Shown piece by piece: positions 19,770 to 28,355 of a stretch of 64,000 nucleotides of DNA. The position numbers and the translations under genes are program-made. Where the stretch lies: contig NZ_LELA01000092.1 of assembly GCF_001677955.1 (NCBI RefSeq), positions 1 to 64,000 of the forward strand, written 5' to 3'. Numbering within the stretch: position 1 is the first letter of the stretch; each line of letters starts with the position of its first letter. Origin of the DNA: Chryseobacterium sp. BGARF1. GTDB taxonomy: Bacteria; Bacteroidota; Bacteroidia; Flavobacteriales; Weeksellaceae. The notes beneath the pieces are model-generated. The model worked only from the letters and a program-made list of their open reading frames with translations. It was not told the origin of the DNA and did no database searches.

Positions 19770-21569
19770 TTACTTTAATTCATAAATTTTACCTTCAAAC
19801 TTTACCATTTTAGCCGAAGCCGGAAAATTTTTGATTTCTAAATTTTTTATCCTCCGTGAAGAAACATAGGGATTGATAATATACTGTTGAATTTTATTTT
19901 TATCATCCGAAGAATTCATCCAAAAAATTGCCTTATTTCCTTTTTTCATGGAAATAATATTTTCTTTTTTCATGGAAATAATATTTTCTTTTTTATAATG
20001 ATGTACTAAAAACTCATCTTTCTGGTTTTCAATAAGATTAAAAGAAATTCTGATAACTAAAAATACGGTAATGGCTAAAACTATATTTGAAATATTTCTG
20101 AAACTTATTTTATCAAGCATAAATTTTAGGAAATAACCAATCCCAAACAACACAAAAACCTCAGCTAAATTTAAAGGAATATTTTCAAAGAAAACGGCAT
20201 CGAAATCAGCAAACCAATGAATTACATTCAGCAAAATCTTAATAATAAAATCGTAACACCAATTAATTATTTCAAAATCTAAATTAAAACCAATCAGCGC
20301 AGTCATTAAAAAAGAAAAGATAATGATAAGCTCCGAAAACGGAACAATTATAAAGTTCGCAATAATTGAAATCAATGAAAACTGATGAAAATAGTACAAA
20401 ACTAGAGGCAATGTCGCCAATTGTGCTGCAATAGAAATAGAAATTGTATTATAAATCAGTTTTTTGAAAAAATTATCCTGTCTCGGAAGGTATTTTAAAA
20501 TCGGTTGATTCAACCAATAAATCCCCAACACAGCCAGAAAACTCAACTGAAAACCTACATCAAAAATTTGCTGCGTATCAATCATTAAAATAATAAATGC
20601 CGAAAGTGCCATTGAATGGAGCAGATCTGGTTTTCTTTGAAGCAATAAGTAAATAAAATATACAGAAATCATGATGCAAGACCGCACCACAGAATTTCCA
20701 AATCCAATGAAAATGGCAAAAATCCAGATGAATAGTAAACTGATAATGATGGCATATTTTTTCAGGCGAACAGATGCAAACCTCATCATCAGGAAATAAA
20801 ACATCCCGAAAATCACGACGATATGCGTTCCTGAAATAGCAAGAAAATGCACCAAACCAGAACGGTTAAAATCCTGAACGGTTTCAGCATCAATTTCTGT
20901 GCGGTCTGCCAAAATTATTCCTTTTAAAAATTCGCGACTTCGGAAAGACATTTCAGAATTGCTAATTTTCTGCAATGTTTCAAGACGTTTTTGCCTGATC
21001 TTTTCTGAAAAACTCAAATCGCTTCTTGCAGCAGACGAGATTTCTCCGTTAATATAACATTGATAGGAAATATTTTTTCGCTTTAAATATTTTGAATAAT
21101 CAAACTGAAAATCGTGTTCCGGTGATTTTGGCTGAACCAGATAGGCTTTTGCTTTATAATAATGATTAAAATCTAATTCCTTCCGAGCTTTTTCAACATT
21201 TACAATCGCTTGAAAAGACCGATTATCAACCTCAGCTAAAACCTCGTACTTTCTATATTTTTCGTTCGAATTTAATTTTTTTGAAACTTTAAAAATGATG
21301 GTTTCATTAGTTTTTACATCAACATTTTTAACATTCAAATTATTATAAAAATGAAAAGAAATTCCTAATCCGAAAAATAAAATCATCAAAAGGAAATTTC
21401 TGATTTTAAATAAAATCTGGCTTTTCAGGAAAAATAATCCGAAAATAATGACAGAAAAAAGTAGAATTAGAATGATGGAATTTTGCTCAAGAAAAAACTC
21501 ATCCTGAAAGAAAATTCCAAGAATAAAACAGAGTACAACAATCAAAAGAGGTTGCTTGTTCAAAATCAT
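19770..21569 (-). CDS. comEC: ComEC/Rec2-family DNA uptake channel protein
   Basis: 599 residues, predicted inner-membrane protein. An N-terminal pair of transmembrane helices and a DUF4131-like domain (residues ~1-165) come first. The Competence domain starts with GIILADRTEID and SGLVHFLAISGTHIVVIFG (~215-260), where the family motif is clear, followed by many membrane helices to ~510. The C-terminal beta-lactamase-like nuclease domain of Gram-positive ComEC is absent, as usual in Bacteroidota. It would form the channel that carries one DNA strand into the cytoplasm. It is 55 bases downstream of lpxB. The soluble tail contains a duplicated 8-residue unit. Confidence 0.88.
   Translation of the reverse strand: MILNKQPLLIVVLCFILGIFFQDEFFLEQNSIILILLFSVIIFGLFFLKSQILFKIRNFLLMILFFGLGISFHFYNNLNVKNVDVKTNETIIFKVSKKLNSNEKYRKYEVLAEVDNRSFQAIVNVEKARKELDFNHYYKAKAYLVQPKSPEHDFQFDYSKYLKRKNISYQCYINGEISSAARSDLSFSEKIRQKRLETLQKISNSEMSFRSREFLKGIILADRTEIDAETVQDFNRSGLVHFLAISGTHIVVIFGMFYFLMMRFASVRLKKYAIIISLLFIWIFAIFIGFGNSVVRSCIMISVYFIYLLLQRKPDLLHSMALSAFIILMIDTQQIFDVGFQLSFLAVLGIYWLNQPILKYLPRQDNFFKKLIYNTISISIAAQLATLPLVLYYFHQFSLISIIANFIIVPFSELIIIFSFLMTALIGFNLDFEIINWCYDFIIKILLNVIHWFADFDAVFFENIPLNLAEVFVLFGIGYFLKFMLDKISFRNISNIVLAITVFLVIRISFNLIENQKDEFLVHHYKKENIISMKKENIISMKKGNKAIFWMNSSDDKNKIQQYIINPYVSSRRIKNLEIKNFPASAKMVKFEGKIYELK
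19947..19994 (-). repeat. Perfect 24-bp tandem duplication in the comEC tail
   Basis: Two identical 24-bp units (19947-19970, 19971-19994) encode a doubled KENIISMK segment. The frame is kept. It looks like recent slippage in a poorly constrained C-terminal tail. Confidence 0.9.
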
Positions 21570-21624
21570 TTGTGTTTGAACAAACTAAGTTAGAAAATTT
21601 TAGAATACCTGAATAGATTTATTT

Positions 21625-22734
21625 CTATTTTTTGAGATTTAAAACAATATCAGCTGCATTTTCACTTGCTCCTTTTCCGCCCAATTTCTCTCTGAGTAAC
21701 TTAAAATCTTGAAGCATTTTACTTCTTTTTTCACCATCAATAATGAAATTTAATTCTTTAACAAGATTTTTAGTATTGAGTTCACTTTGAATTAATTCTT
21801 TCACCACTTCCCGATCCATAATCAGATTTACTAAAGAAATATATTTGATGTTTTTCACCAATCTTTTGGCAATAGCGTAAGAAATTTTGCTTCCACGATA
21901 ACAAACTACTTCCGGAATATTCAACAGAGCCGTTTCTAAAGTTGCTGTTCCTGAAGTCACCAAAGCTGCTTTTGAACACCTCAACAAATCATAGGTTTTG
22001 TTGGATACGAAATGTACATTTTCATCAACATATTTTTGATAAAACTCCTTTTCAAGACTTGGTGCACCCGCAATCACAAACTGATAATTCTCAAAATGCG
22101 GACGAACAGAAAGCATGATTTCAAGCATTTTCTCCACTTCCTGTTTTCTGGAACCTGGCAAAAGTGCAATGATTTCTTTTTCATTTAAACCGTTTTCAGT
22201 TTTAAAATCATCAATAGAAATATCTTGAAGTGTAGAAATTGCATCCAACAAAGGATGTCCTACAAAGTGAGATTTTACACCATGCTTGTGATAAAAATCT
22301 TCCTCGAAAGGTAAGATCACCATCATTTCATCAACATATTTTTTGATGATTTCGACACGGCCTTCTTTCCATGCCCAAAGTTGAGGAGAAATATAATAGA
22401 CTACTTTTATCCCCAGTTCTTTTGCAAATTTTGCAATTCGCAAATTGAAACCGGGATAATCAACCAAAATCAAAACATCCGGCTGATTGTTTTTAATATC
22501 TTCTTTGCAGATTTTAATATTATTTAAAATCGTTCTCAAGTTCATCGCAACTTCCAAAAAGCCCATAAAAGCTAAATCTCGGTAATGCTTCACCAAAGTA
22601 CCACCTTGTTTCTGCATCAAATCTCCGCCCCAAAATCTGAATTCTGCGTTGGAGTCTTTTTCTTTTAAAGCTTTCATTAAATTGCTTCCGTGCAAATCTC
22701 CGGATGCTTCACCTGCGATGATATAATATTTCAT
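21625..22734 (-). CDS. lpxB: Lipid-A-disaccharide synthase
   Basis: 369 residues. Condenses UDP-diacylglucosamine with lipid X to form lipid A disaccharide at the inner membrane. The GT19 family hallmarks are all present: YYIIAGEASGDLHG at the N-terminus, FWGGDLM, FMGFLEV, LVDYPGFNLR, YYISPQLWAWKEGR, LPFEEDFYHKHG, FVGHPLLD, LLPGSRKQEV and SGTATLETAL. Normal length. The ATG is preceded, after three bases, by a 7-bp-period array. Probably cotranscribed with comEC; divergent from the DUF2480 gene. Confidence 0.96.
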   Translation of the reverse strand: MKYYIIAGEASGDLHGSNLMKALKEKDSNAEFRFWGGDLMQKQGGTLVKHYRDLAFMGFLEVAMNLRTILNNIKICKEDIKNNQPDVLILVDYPGFNLRIAKFAKELGIKVVYYISPQLWAWKEGRVEIIKKYVDEMMVILPFEEDFYHKHGVKSHFVGHPLLDAISTLQDISIDDFKTENGLNEKEIIALLPGSRKQEVEKMLEIMLSVRPHFENYQFVIAGAPSLEKEFYQKYVDENVHFVSNKTYDLLRCSKAALVTSGTATLETALLNIPEVVCYRGSKISYAIAKRLVKNIKYISLVNLIMDREVVKELIQSELNTKNLVKELNFIIDGEKRSKMLQDFKLLREKLGGKGASENAADIVLNLKK

Positions 22735-22737
22735 AAA

Positions 22738-22765
22738 TGATAATTGATAGGCGATGAATGATTTT
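22738..22765 (-). repeat. Degenerate heptanucleotide array ending 3 bases before the lpxB ATG
   Basis: Four 7-bp units, on the plus strand tgataat, tgatagg, cgatgaa and tgatttt, all of the form nGATnnn. It is one of three such arrays in this window that end within five bases of a start codon. Confidence 0.7.
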
Positions 22766-22825
22766 GTCTATTGAAATGACATTTAATCTCAAATTGCAAA
22801 CATCAAAATTCAAATTATAATTAAG

Positions 22826-22833
22826 TAAATTTG
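22826..22833 (+). promoter_or_regulatory. Promoter of the DUF2480 gene (TAAATTTG)
   Basis: Exact TAnnTTTG, 22 bases before the ATG at 22856. It lies in the gap shared with the divergent lpxB. Confidence 0.65.
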
Positions 22834-22855
22834 CTTCAAAGATAATGATAAAAAA

Positions 22856-23365
22856 ATGTCAGAAGAATTTGAAATAAAAAATAAAGTAGCCGCAAGCGGA
22901 TTGATTAACTTTGACCTTACTGATCTTGTTCCCAAAGGTGCAAGAAAAGGTATTGATCTTAAAGATTTTCTTTTTATGGAAATGATTTTAAAAGAAAAAG
23001 ACTTCCGTGAAAAAGTGGCAGCAATCGACACTGAAGAATATCAAGATTCTTACGTATACATCTACAACTCTGCAGATGCTATTGTTCCGCTTTGGGCCTA
23101 TTTTTTAATTACTGCTAAATTAACCGGTGTTACTAAGAAAATTGTTTTTGGAAACTTAGAAAATTTAGAAATAATCTTAATGCATGATGCGATTAACAAT
23201 CATGATTTCTCTGTAATGGAAGGAAAAAGAGTATTGGTAAAAGGCTGTTCTGACAAGCTAATTCCAGAAAATGCATACGTAGAATTGGTGGAAAAAATTC
23301 AGCCGATTGTAAAATCTCTGATGTTTGGTGAGGCTTGTTCGAATGTTCCCATTTTGAAAAACTAA
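22856..23365 (+). CDS. DUF2480 family protein
   Basis: 169 residues, soluble, no signal peptide. I recognise the DUF2480 type by GLINFDLTDLVPKGARKGIDLKDFLFMEMILKEKDFR and the C-terminal VLVKGCSDKLIPENAYVELVEKIQPIVKSLMFGEACSNVP, split here by a central IYNSADAIVPLWAYFLIT. The paired cysteines in KGC and EACS recall a metal or Fe-S site, but this is inference. The family is conserved across Bacteroidota and often lies beside cell-division or Fe-S genes. Its function is not established. Confidence 0.82.
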   Translation: MSEEFEIKNKVAASGLINFDLTDLVPKGARKGIDLKDFLFMEMILKEKDFREKVAAIDTEEYQDSYVYIYNSADAIVPLWAYFLITAKLTGVTKKIVFGNLENLEIILMHDAINNHDFSVMEGKRVLVKGCSDKLIPENAYVELVEKIQPIVKSLMFGEACSNVPILKN

Positions 23366-23433
23366 TCTATTCTTCAAGATATTAACCTTAGATTTTTGTT
23401 TTAAATTAAATTATACATTGTCAATATTTTTGA

Positions 23434-23441
23434 TAACTTTG
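23434..23441 (+). promoter_or_regulatory. Promoter of the DUF937 gene (TAACTTTG)
   Basis: Exact TAnnTTTG, 32 bases before the ATG at 23474. No -33 element at standard spacing. Confidence 0.6.
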
Positions 23442-23473
23442 AGTTTATTAACACCTAAAAAATAAGCACAAAA

Positions 23474-24133
23474 ATGAGTTTAATAGATTTACTTACAGGA
23501 AACACAGGAAATCAGGTTGCGGAGCAGGCTGAAAACAAATTCGGAATCAGCAAGAACCAAATCATCGCACTTTTGGCGGTGGCAACACCTCTTGTAATTT
23601 CTTATCTGAGAAACAAATCTCAAGACAATAAAGAAGCAGAAGCTTTAAATAATGCATTAGATAAAGACCATGATGGAAGTATTTTAGATGATACTTCACA
23701 GTTGGAAGCAAGACAAAATGAAGGCGGATCAATTCTCTCTCATGTTTTTGGAAGTGAAAAAGGTAATGTAGAAAATCAGTTATCACAAAATACAGGAATT
23801 TCTATTGATAAAATCGGACCTATTCTGGCAATGCTTGCTCCACTAATTATGGGGTATATCGGAAAAGAAAAACAACAAAATAATGTTGGAGCAGGAGGTC
23901 TTGGTGATCTTTTAGGAGGAATTTTAGGAGGTGCACAAACCCAAGCTCAGCAACAGCAGTCTAATCCTTTAAACGATATTCTTGGAAGTGTTTTAGGAGG
24001 TGGACAATCGCAATCATCAGGAAATCCTTTGAATGATATTTTAGGGAGCGTTCTCGGCGGAGGCGGACAACAAAAACAACAACAAAGTGGAGGTTTAGGA
24101 GATATTCTAGGCGGGCTTTTTGGAGGTAAATAA
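23474..24133 (+). CDS. DUF937 domain protein with Gly/Gln-rich repeats
   Basis: 219 residues, cytoplasmic by sequence. Residues ~1-125 form a DUF937-like helical region with two related halves (FGISKNQIIALLAVATPLVISYLRNK and TGISIDKIGPILAMLAPLIMGYIGK). The remainder is low-complexity Gly/Gln/Leu with three copies of an LNDILGSVLGGG-type unit separated by Gln runs, which may be prone to length change. DUF937 proteins are related to the YidB family and have no firm function. A strong terminator follows, so it is monocistronic. Confidence 0.8.
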   Translation: MSLIDLLTGNTGNQVAEQAENKFGISKNQIIALLAVATPLVISYLRNKSQDNKEAEALNNALDKDHDGSILDDTSQLEARQNEGGSILSHVFGSEKGNVENQLSQNTGISIDKIGPILAMLAPLIMGYIGKEKQQNNVGAGGLGDLLGGILGGAQTQAQQQQSNPLNDILGSVLGGGQSQSSGNPLNDILGSVLGGGGQQKQQQSGGLGDILGGLFGGK

Positions 24134-24157
24134 ATCCTAACATCTTAAAAATATTGA

Positions 24158-24187
24158 ATACCGAAGTTTACGCTTCGGTATTTTTTA
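24158..24187 (+). terminator. Terminator of the DUF937 gene
   Basis: 9-bp perfect stem (24158-24166 with 24173-24181), 6-base loop and a T6 tail. Confidence 0.88.
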
Positions 24188-24431
24188 TGATAATATGGTT
24201 ACAAATAGTTAATGTTTTTTAACAAAAATAATTTTCAACATTTAGTGATAATATAGTATAAATTTTAAAGGAAAATCTTTAGTTAAGAAGCATTATAATT
24301 TAATCGATGAAACTTTGTAACTTGCATTTGCGAAATTCTTAATTATCAATGATATGAAACTTCATGTAGTGAATTTCATAAAAAACAATGAAATCAATTA
24401 ATAATTAGCAACATGTATCAAAAAAAATATT
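24188..24431. other. Intergenic stretch with no recognised element
   Basis: Most of the 333-base gap between the DUF937 and ankyrin genes. Very AT-rich. I see no open frame of useful length, no strong hairpin and no RNA gene. It contains two loose copies of an atgaaactt-type string. Confidence 0.5.
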
Positions 24432-24439
24432 TAGCTTTG
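24432..24439 (+). promoter_or_regulatory. Promoter of the ankyrin-repeat gene (TAGCTTTG)
   Basis: Exact TAnnTTTG, 27 bases before the ATG at 24467. Confidence 0.6.
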
Positions 24440-24466
24440 TATATTATTTAGATAAAATTAAGATTT

Positions 24467-24901
24467 ATGAAAAAAATAATTACTACTTCTTTACTATTTG
24501 GAATTGCTATTTTTAGTAATGGATTGTTTGCCCAAGAACTTTCTAGTGAGAAAACAAAAATTTTCCAGACAGACAAAATAGAAGATATAAAAAAGGTTTT
24601 CAAGAAAGATGAGCTTACTAAATGTTTTAACATTAAAGAAGTTCCTTATAACCTATTGTCTTTAAGTGCAAGATATGAAAGAGTAAATGTAATCAACTAT
24701 TTGTTTGAAAACAATGTAGACGTTAATAAGTCTTGTAGTGATACCACTCCTCTGATGTACGCCGCAAGATATGGTTACACAGATACTGTAAAGTTATTTT
24801 TAAAAAAAGGAGCTAAAAAAGACACTAAAGACCGTCAAGGTAAAACAGCAAAAGATTATGCTTTAGAAAACAACCACCCGGAAACGGCTGCAATTCTTTA
24901 G
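24467..24901 (+). CDS. Secreted/periplasmic ankyrin-repeat protein
   Basis: 144 residues. Signal peptide at 1-23 (ends GLFAQE). The mature part carries ankyrin repeats: NLLSLSARYERVNVINYLFENNVDVN, SDTTPLMYAARYGYTDTVKLFLKKGAKKD and GKTAKDYALENNHPETAAIL. About three repeats are present, the first divergent. Small periplasmic ankyrin proteins often bind a partner, and some protect against oxidative stress; the partner here is unknown. It lies alone between its own promoter and terminator. Confidence 0.85.
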   Translation: MKKIITTSLLFGIAIFSNGLFAQELSSEKTKIFQTDKIEDIKKVFKKDELTKCFNIKEVPYNLLSLSARYERVNVINYLFENNVDVNKSCSDTTPLMYAARYGYTDTVKLFLKKGAKKDTKDRQGKTAKDYALENNHPETAAIL

Positions 24902-24924
24902 AAAATTATACAATATTATACTTT

Positions 24925-24949
24925 AAACTTCCTTCGGGGAGTTTTTTTT
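24925..24949 (+). terminator. Terminator of the ankyrin-repeat gene
   Basis: 8-bp stem (24925-24932 with 24937-24944, one G-U pair), TTCG tetraloop, T-rich tail. Confidence 0.82.
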
Positions 24950-24971
24950 ATTTTAAAACTTTCAAAAACCT

Positions 24972-24979
24972 TATCTTTG
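24972..24979 (+). promoter_or_regulatory. aspS promoter (TATCTTTG)
   Basis: Exact TAnnTTTG, 64 bases before the aspS ATG. The leader includes a small inverted repeat (ttagac/gtctaa) and then the heptanucleotide array. Confidence 0.7.
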
Positions 24980-25005
24980 CCAACGAAAAATTAGACATAT
25001 AAAAG

Positions 25006-25040
25006 TCTAATATCTAAAGTCTAATATCTAACATCTAAAA
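25006..25040 (+). repeat. Five-unit heptanucleotide array TCTAAnn in the aspS leader
   Basis: Units tctaata, tctaaag, tctaata, tctaaca and tctaaaa run without gaps and end 3 bases before the ATG at 25044. The leuS leader has an array of the same unit, length and position. Confidence 0.9.
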
Positions 25041-25043
25041 CAA

Positions 25044-26798
25044 ATGTTTCGATCGCACACCAACGGAGAATTATCTCTAAAAAATCTTAATGAAGAAGTT
25101 ACACTTTCAGGATGGGTACAAACCATTCGTGATAAAGGATTTATGATTTGGATAGATCTTCGAGATCGTTACGGAATTACTCAGTTGGTTTTCGACCAAG
25201 ACCGTTCTACAGCGGAATTGATGGAAAATGCAAAAAAACTGGGACGCGAATTCGTGATTCAAGTGAGTGGAAAAGTCATTGAAAGAGTAAGCAAGAACCC
25301 CAATATTCCAACTGGAGATATTGAAATTTTAGTTGAAAAATTAACGGTTCTTAATGAATCTCAACTTCCGCCTTTCACCATTGAAGATGAAACAGATGGT
25401 GGTGAAGAATTAAGAATGAAATACCGTTACCTGGATATCAGAAGAGCTCCGGTAAGAGATAAATTGATTTTCCGTCACAAAATGGCGCAAAAGGTTAGAA
25501 ATTATCTTTCAGACGAAGGATTTATCGAGGTTGAAACTCCTGTTTTAATTAAATCTACTCCAGAAGGGGCAAGAGATTTCGTTGTTCCAAGCAGAATGAA
25601 CCCGGGACAGTTTTATGCCTTGCCACAATCTCCACAAACTTTCAAACAATTGTTGATGGTTGGTGGAATGGATAAATATTTCCAGATTGTGAAATGTTTC
25701 CGTGATGAGGATTTAAGAGCCGACAGACAGCCGGAATTCACACAAATCGATTGCGAAATGGCTTTCGTAGAGCAGGAAGATGTGATGAATGTTTTTGAAG
25801 GAATGACGAAAACGTTAATCAAAGATATTACTGGTCAGGAATTCGGAACTTTCCCAAGAATGACATTCGCAGATGCGATGCAGAAATATGGAAACGACAA
25901 ACCGGACATCCGTTTCGGAATGGAATTCGTTGAATTAAATGATTTAGTTAAAGGAAAAGATTTCAAAATATTTGATGATGCAGAATTGGTTGTCGGAATC
26001 AATGTTGAAGGTTGTGCAGATTATACAAGAAAGCAAATCGACGAGTTGGTTGATTGGGTAAAAAGACCTCAAATTGGCGCTTCAGGAATGGTTTGGGCTA
26101 AATTCCAAAATGACGGAGTGAAAACTTCTTCGGTAAATAAATTCTACAACGAGGAAGACTTAGCAAAAATCATCGAAAAATTCGGAGCGAAAGAAGGCGA
26201 TTTAATGTTGATTCTTTCCGGAAACGAACACAAAGTAAGAACTCAGCTTTCAGCGTTGAGAATGGAGCTTGGAAACCGTTTAGGATTAAGAAAAGGCGAC
26301 GTTTTTGCACCACTTTGGGTTGTTGACTTCCCATTATTGGAATTTGACGAAGAAAGCGGACGTTACCATGCCATGCACCACCCTTTCACCTCTCCAAAAC
26401 CAGAAGATTTACATTTATTGGAAACAGACCCTGGAAAAGCAAGAGCCAATGCTTACGATATGGTTTTGAACGGAAACGAGATCGGTGGAGGTTCTATCAG
26501 AATTTTCGATAAAGAATTGCAATCAAGAATGTTTGATTTATTAGGATTCTCAAAAGAAGAAGCAGAAGCGCAATTCGGATTCTTAATGAATGCGTTCAAA
26601 TACGGAGCTCCGCCTCACGGTGGTTTGGCTTTCGGATTTGACCGTTTGGTGGCTATTCTTGACGGAAATGAAGTGATTAGAGATTACATTGCATTCCCGA
26701 AAAATAATTCAGGACGTGATGTGATGATCGATGCGCCTTCTTCGATTGCTGATGAACAGCTCGATGAATTGGAATTACAATTGAATTTAAAAGCATAA
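25044..26798 (+). CDS. aspS: Aspartyl-tRNA synthetase
   Basis: 584 residues, class II synthetase charging tRNA-Asp. An N-terminal OB-fold anticodon-binding domain ([22 protein letters not shown]) comes first. Class II motif 2 is [18 protein letters not shown], motif 3 is [15 protein letters not shown], and a bacterial-type GAD insertion lies between ~290 and 420. The N-terminal RSHTNGEL and the length are normal for bacterial AspRS. The last residues ([16 protein letters not shown]), the stop and the terminator are repeated twice downstream. This suggests that the 3' end of the gene has been an integration site. Confidence 0.97.
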   Translation: MFRSHTNGELSLKNLNEEVTLSGWVQTIRDKGFMIWIDLRDRYGITQLVFDQDRSTAELMENAKKLGREFVIQVSGKVIERVSKNPNIPTGDIEILVEKLTVLNESQLPPFTIEDETDGGEELRMKYRYLDIRRAPVRDKLIFRHKMAQKVRNYLSDEGFIEVETPVLIKSTPEGARDFVVPSRMNPGQFYALPQSPQTFKQLLMVGGMDKYFQIVKCFRDEDLRADRQPEFTQIDCEMAFVEQEDVMNVFEGMTKTLIKDITGQEFGTFPRMTFADAMQKYGNDKPDIRFGMEFVELNDLVKGKDFKIFDDAELVVGINVEGCADYTRKQIDELVDWVKRPQIGASGMVWAKFQNDGVKTSSVNKFYNEEDLAKIIEKFGAKEGDLMLILSGNEHKVRTQLSALRMELGNRLGLRKGDVFAPLWVVDFPLLEFDEESGRYHAMHHPFTSPKPEDLHLLETDPGKARANAYDMVLNGNEIGGGSIRIFDKELQSRMFDLLGFSKEEAEAQFGFLMNAFKYGAPPHGGLAFGFDRLVAILDGNEVIRDYIAFPKNNSGRDVMIDAPSSIADEQLDELELQLNLKA

Positions 26799-26803
26799 AT
26801 TAG

Positions 26804-26831
26804 AAGCGGAGATTTTTCTCCGCTTTTTTTA
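26804..26831 (+). terminator. aspS terminator
   Basis: Perfect 8-bp stem aagcggag/ctccgctt (26804-26811 with 26818-26825) and a T-run. Degenerate copies of this same hairpin occur at ~27500-27526 and ~28327-28352. Confidence 0.9.
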
Positions 26832-26845
26832 TTTAAACAAAGACT

Positions 26846-27391
26846 ATGACCGAAGAAACCCTAACCTACAACACTCCAATCTCTGAAGAAATTTTCACAC
26901 AAATTCAGCAATATGAATTTAAAAGAGCTTGGAAGAGCAACCTTAAAAAAAACAATAGGAATCTCTTTTGGGGGCTTTTTTCAATAGCTTTTGGACTTCT
27001 TACTTTTCTATTTAATGATTATCAATTTACAGGTTTTTTTCTGGGGTTCGGTATAGCTGCATTTTCATCATACTTTTCTTATTATTTTATCCATAAAAAT
27101 TCTAAAAAAAAAATTAAAGAAATAATTGATAAAGAAGTTTCGAATCTCAGAATAAACTCAACTGATGTAATTTGGAAATTTACTCCTACCCATTTTTCTT
27201 TTAAAAACTATAAGTCTGAATACAAATTTATTTGGCAAGAAATTACATATTGTATTTTAGATGACAAATATCTTTACATCACAGCCTCTTCATTCGTGCA
27301 TTTCATTTTAGACAAAGCTAATATTGATGAAAATAATCTCAATAAAACCATCATCTACCTTGAAAATAAATCGAAATTTAAAGAAATTTAA
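26846..27391 (+). CDS. YcxB-like membrane protein
   Basis: 181 residues. Two adjacent hydrophobic segments (residues ~42-58 and 64-82) are followed by a basic Lys-rich stretch. The C-terminal ~80 residues (WKFTPTHFSFKNYKSEYKFIWQEITY ... LYITASSFVHFILDKA) match the pattern of the YcxB-like C-terminal domain, a small beta-rich fold. It starts 16 bases after the aspS terminator and ends shortly before the first displaced aspS tail, so it is the sole gene of the first islet unit. YcxB-like proteins are often encoded singly near toxin or immunity genes. A protective role is only a guess. Confidence 0.6.
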   Translation: MTEETLTYNTPISEEIFTQIQQYEFKRAWKSNLKKNNRNLFWGLFSIAFGLLTFLFNDYQFTGFFLGFGIAAFSSYFSYYFIHKNSKKKIKEIIDKEVSNLRINSTDVIWKFTPTHFSFKNYKSEYKFIWQEITYCILDDKYLYITASSFVHFILDKANIDENNLNKTIIYLENKSKFKEI

Positions 27392-27441
27392 TCTCAATAG
27401 ATTTTTTAAAGATAATTGAATGGAATTTTTGCACCTTAAAA

Positions 27442-27526
27442 ATTACTGATGAACAGCTCGACGAATTAGAATTACAATTGAATTTAAAAGCATAAATCAG
27501 AAGCGGAAATTTTTCTCCGCTTTTTT
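27442..27526 (+). repeat. Displaced copy B of the aspS 3' end plus terminator
   Basis: About 94% identical to 26745-26830. It encodes [17 protein letters not shown] then TAA in the aspS reading frame and is followed by the hairpin and T-run. Two of the three coding differences are synonymous (GAT/GAC, TTG/TTA); the third is Ala to Thr. This pattern points to descent from another functional aspS allele. Confidence 0.88.
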
Positions 27527-28133
27527 ATTGCTGAGATTCTTTAAAGAAGAAGTTATCTAATTCGGAAACCAACTCTTGGACTTTCTCCATCAGGATTTCA
27601 TCATATTTTGTATAAGATTCAGGATTTATCGAATCGAAAAACTCAGGATAGAACCTCTTAATTTCTTTTTGTACGACTTCATCTACAGCTTCTGCAAACA
27701 AAAAAAGACGCGCATTACTTTCTGCTAAATTAGGCTGCATCTGACGTTCAAATTCCCTAAAATCTTCAATATAAGAAGGGCTCACTTTCGTTTCAGACCA
27801 TTCGATATGTTTATTTATTTTTTCAGAAGAAATATTATTAAAATATTCCTTCACGAAAGAGTAAATCAGAAATTCTTCTTTATGTAGAATTTCCAAAATT
27901 TTCCCATCTTTCCTTCCGTAGCTTCTAATACTCATACTCACTTTATCAATATATGCTGCCGCATCAGGTTCCGAGTCCTTAAGATATCTGAGAATATCCC
28001 ACATATAGATAATTAAGGGAATTGAGACTTCATTTCCGTCATCTTTTTCAAAGAAAATATAAAATTTAACAAGGTCAGTTCCGAAATCTTCTAAATCACT
28101 GACTTCTTCTATTCTGGTTACTTTTTTCATCAT
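27525..28133 (-). CDS. Hypothetical soluble protein of the aspS islet
   Basis: 202 residues, no signal peptide or membrane segment. Acidic, helix-rich, with DLVKFYIFFEKDDGNEVSIPLIIYMWDILRYL near the start and KRFYPEFFDSINPESYTKYDEI near the end. I do not recognise the family. Its stop codon falls in the T-run of the copy-B terminator, and its promoter lies just before copy C, so it fills the second islet unit on the opposite strand. Composition and setting resemble orphan immunity-type genes, but this is not shown by any motif. Confidence 0.7.
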   Translation of the reverse strand: MMKKVTRIEEVSDLEDFGTDLVKFYIFFEKDDGNEVSIPLIIYMWDILRYLKDSEPDAAAYIDKVSMSIRSYGRKDGKILEILHKEEFLIYSFVKEYFNNISSEKINKHIEWSETKVSPSYIEDFREFERQMQPNLAESNARLFLFAEAVDEVVQKEIKRFYPEFFDSINPESYTKYDEILMEKVQELVSELDNFFFKESQQ

Positions 28134-28174
28134 TTTGTTTTTAATTTTTAAATCATTTCGCCTTTAGTTACAAA

Positions 28175-28182
28175 CAAATATA
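28175..28182 (-). promoter_or_regulatory. Promoter of the islet gene 27525-28133 (TATATTTG)
   Basis: Exact TAnnTTTG on the minus strand, about 42 bases before the ATG at 28133. A TTTG lies 15 bp upstream (28198-28201), slightly close. Confidence 0.6.
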
Positions 28183-28273
28183 TTGATTTTTCCACATCAA
28201 AATCATTGCAAGTTTTTTATAAAATTAAAACTTCGAAAACAATCTGAAACATGGTGATAAATTACCAGATACA

Positions 28274-28352
28274 ATTACCGATGAACAACTAGACGAATTG
28301 AAATTAAATTTAAAAGCATAAATTAGAAACGGAAATTTTTCTCCGCTTTTTT
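28274..28352 (+). repeat. Displaced copy C of the aspS 3' end plus terminator
   Basis: Encodes ITDEQLDELKLNLKA then TAA. Relative to aspS it has a 6-base in-frame deletion and several synonymous changes, followed by a degraded copy of the hairpin and T-run. Similarity may reach ~12 bases further upstream (LPDT against APSS). It is more diverged than copy B. Confidence 0.82.
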
Positions 28353-28355
28353 ATT

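Noticed and set aside
23562..24143. Two minus-strand frames opposite the DUF937 gene
   Set aside because: They are by-products of the low-complexity Gly/Gln/Leu coding sequence on the plus strand.
24242..24420. Possible small RNA gene between the DUF937 and ankyrin genes
   Set aside because: No stable hairpin, T-run or promoter of its own apart from the one serving the ankyrin gene.
26745..28352. aspS-tail repeats as a CRISPR array or insertion-sequence ends
   Set aside because: Only three copies, spaced ~700-830 bp, with coding character and terminators. No terminal inverted repeats, target duplication or transposase.
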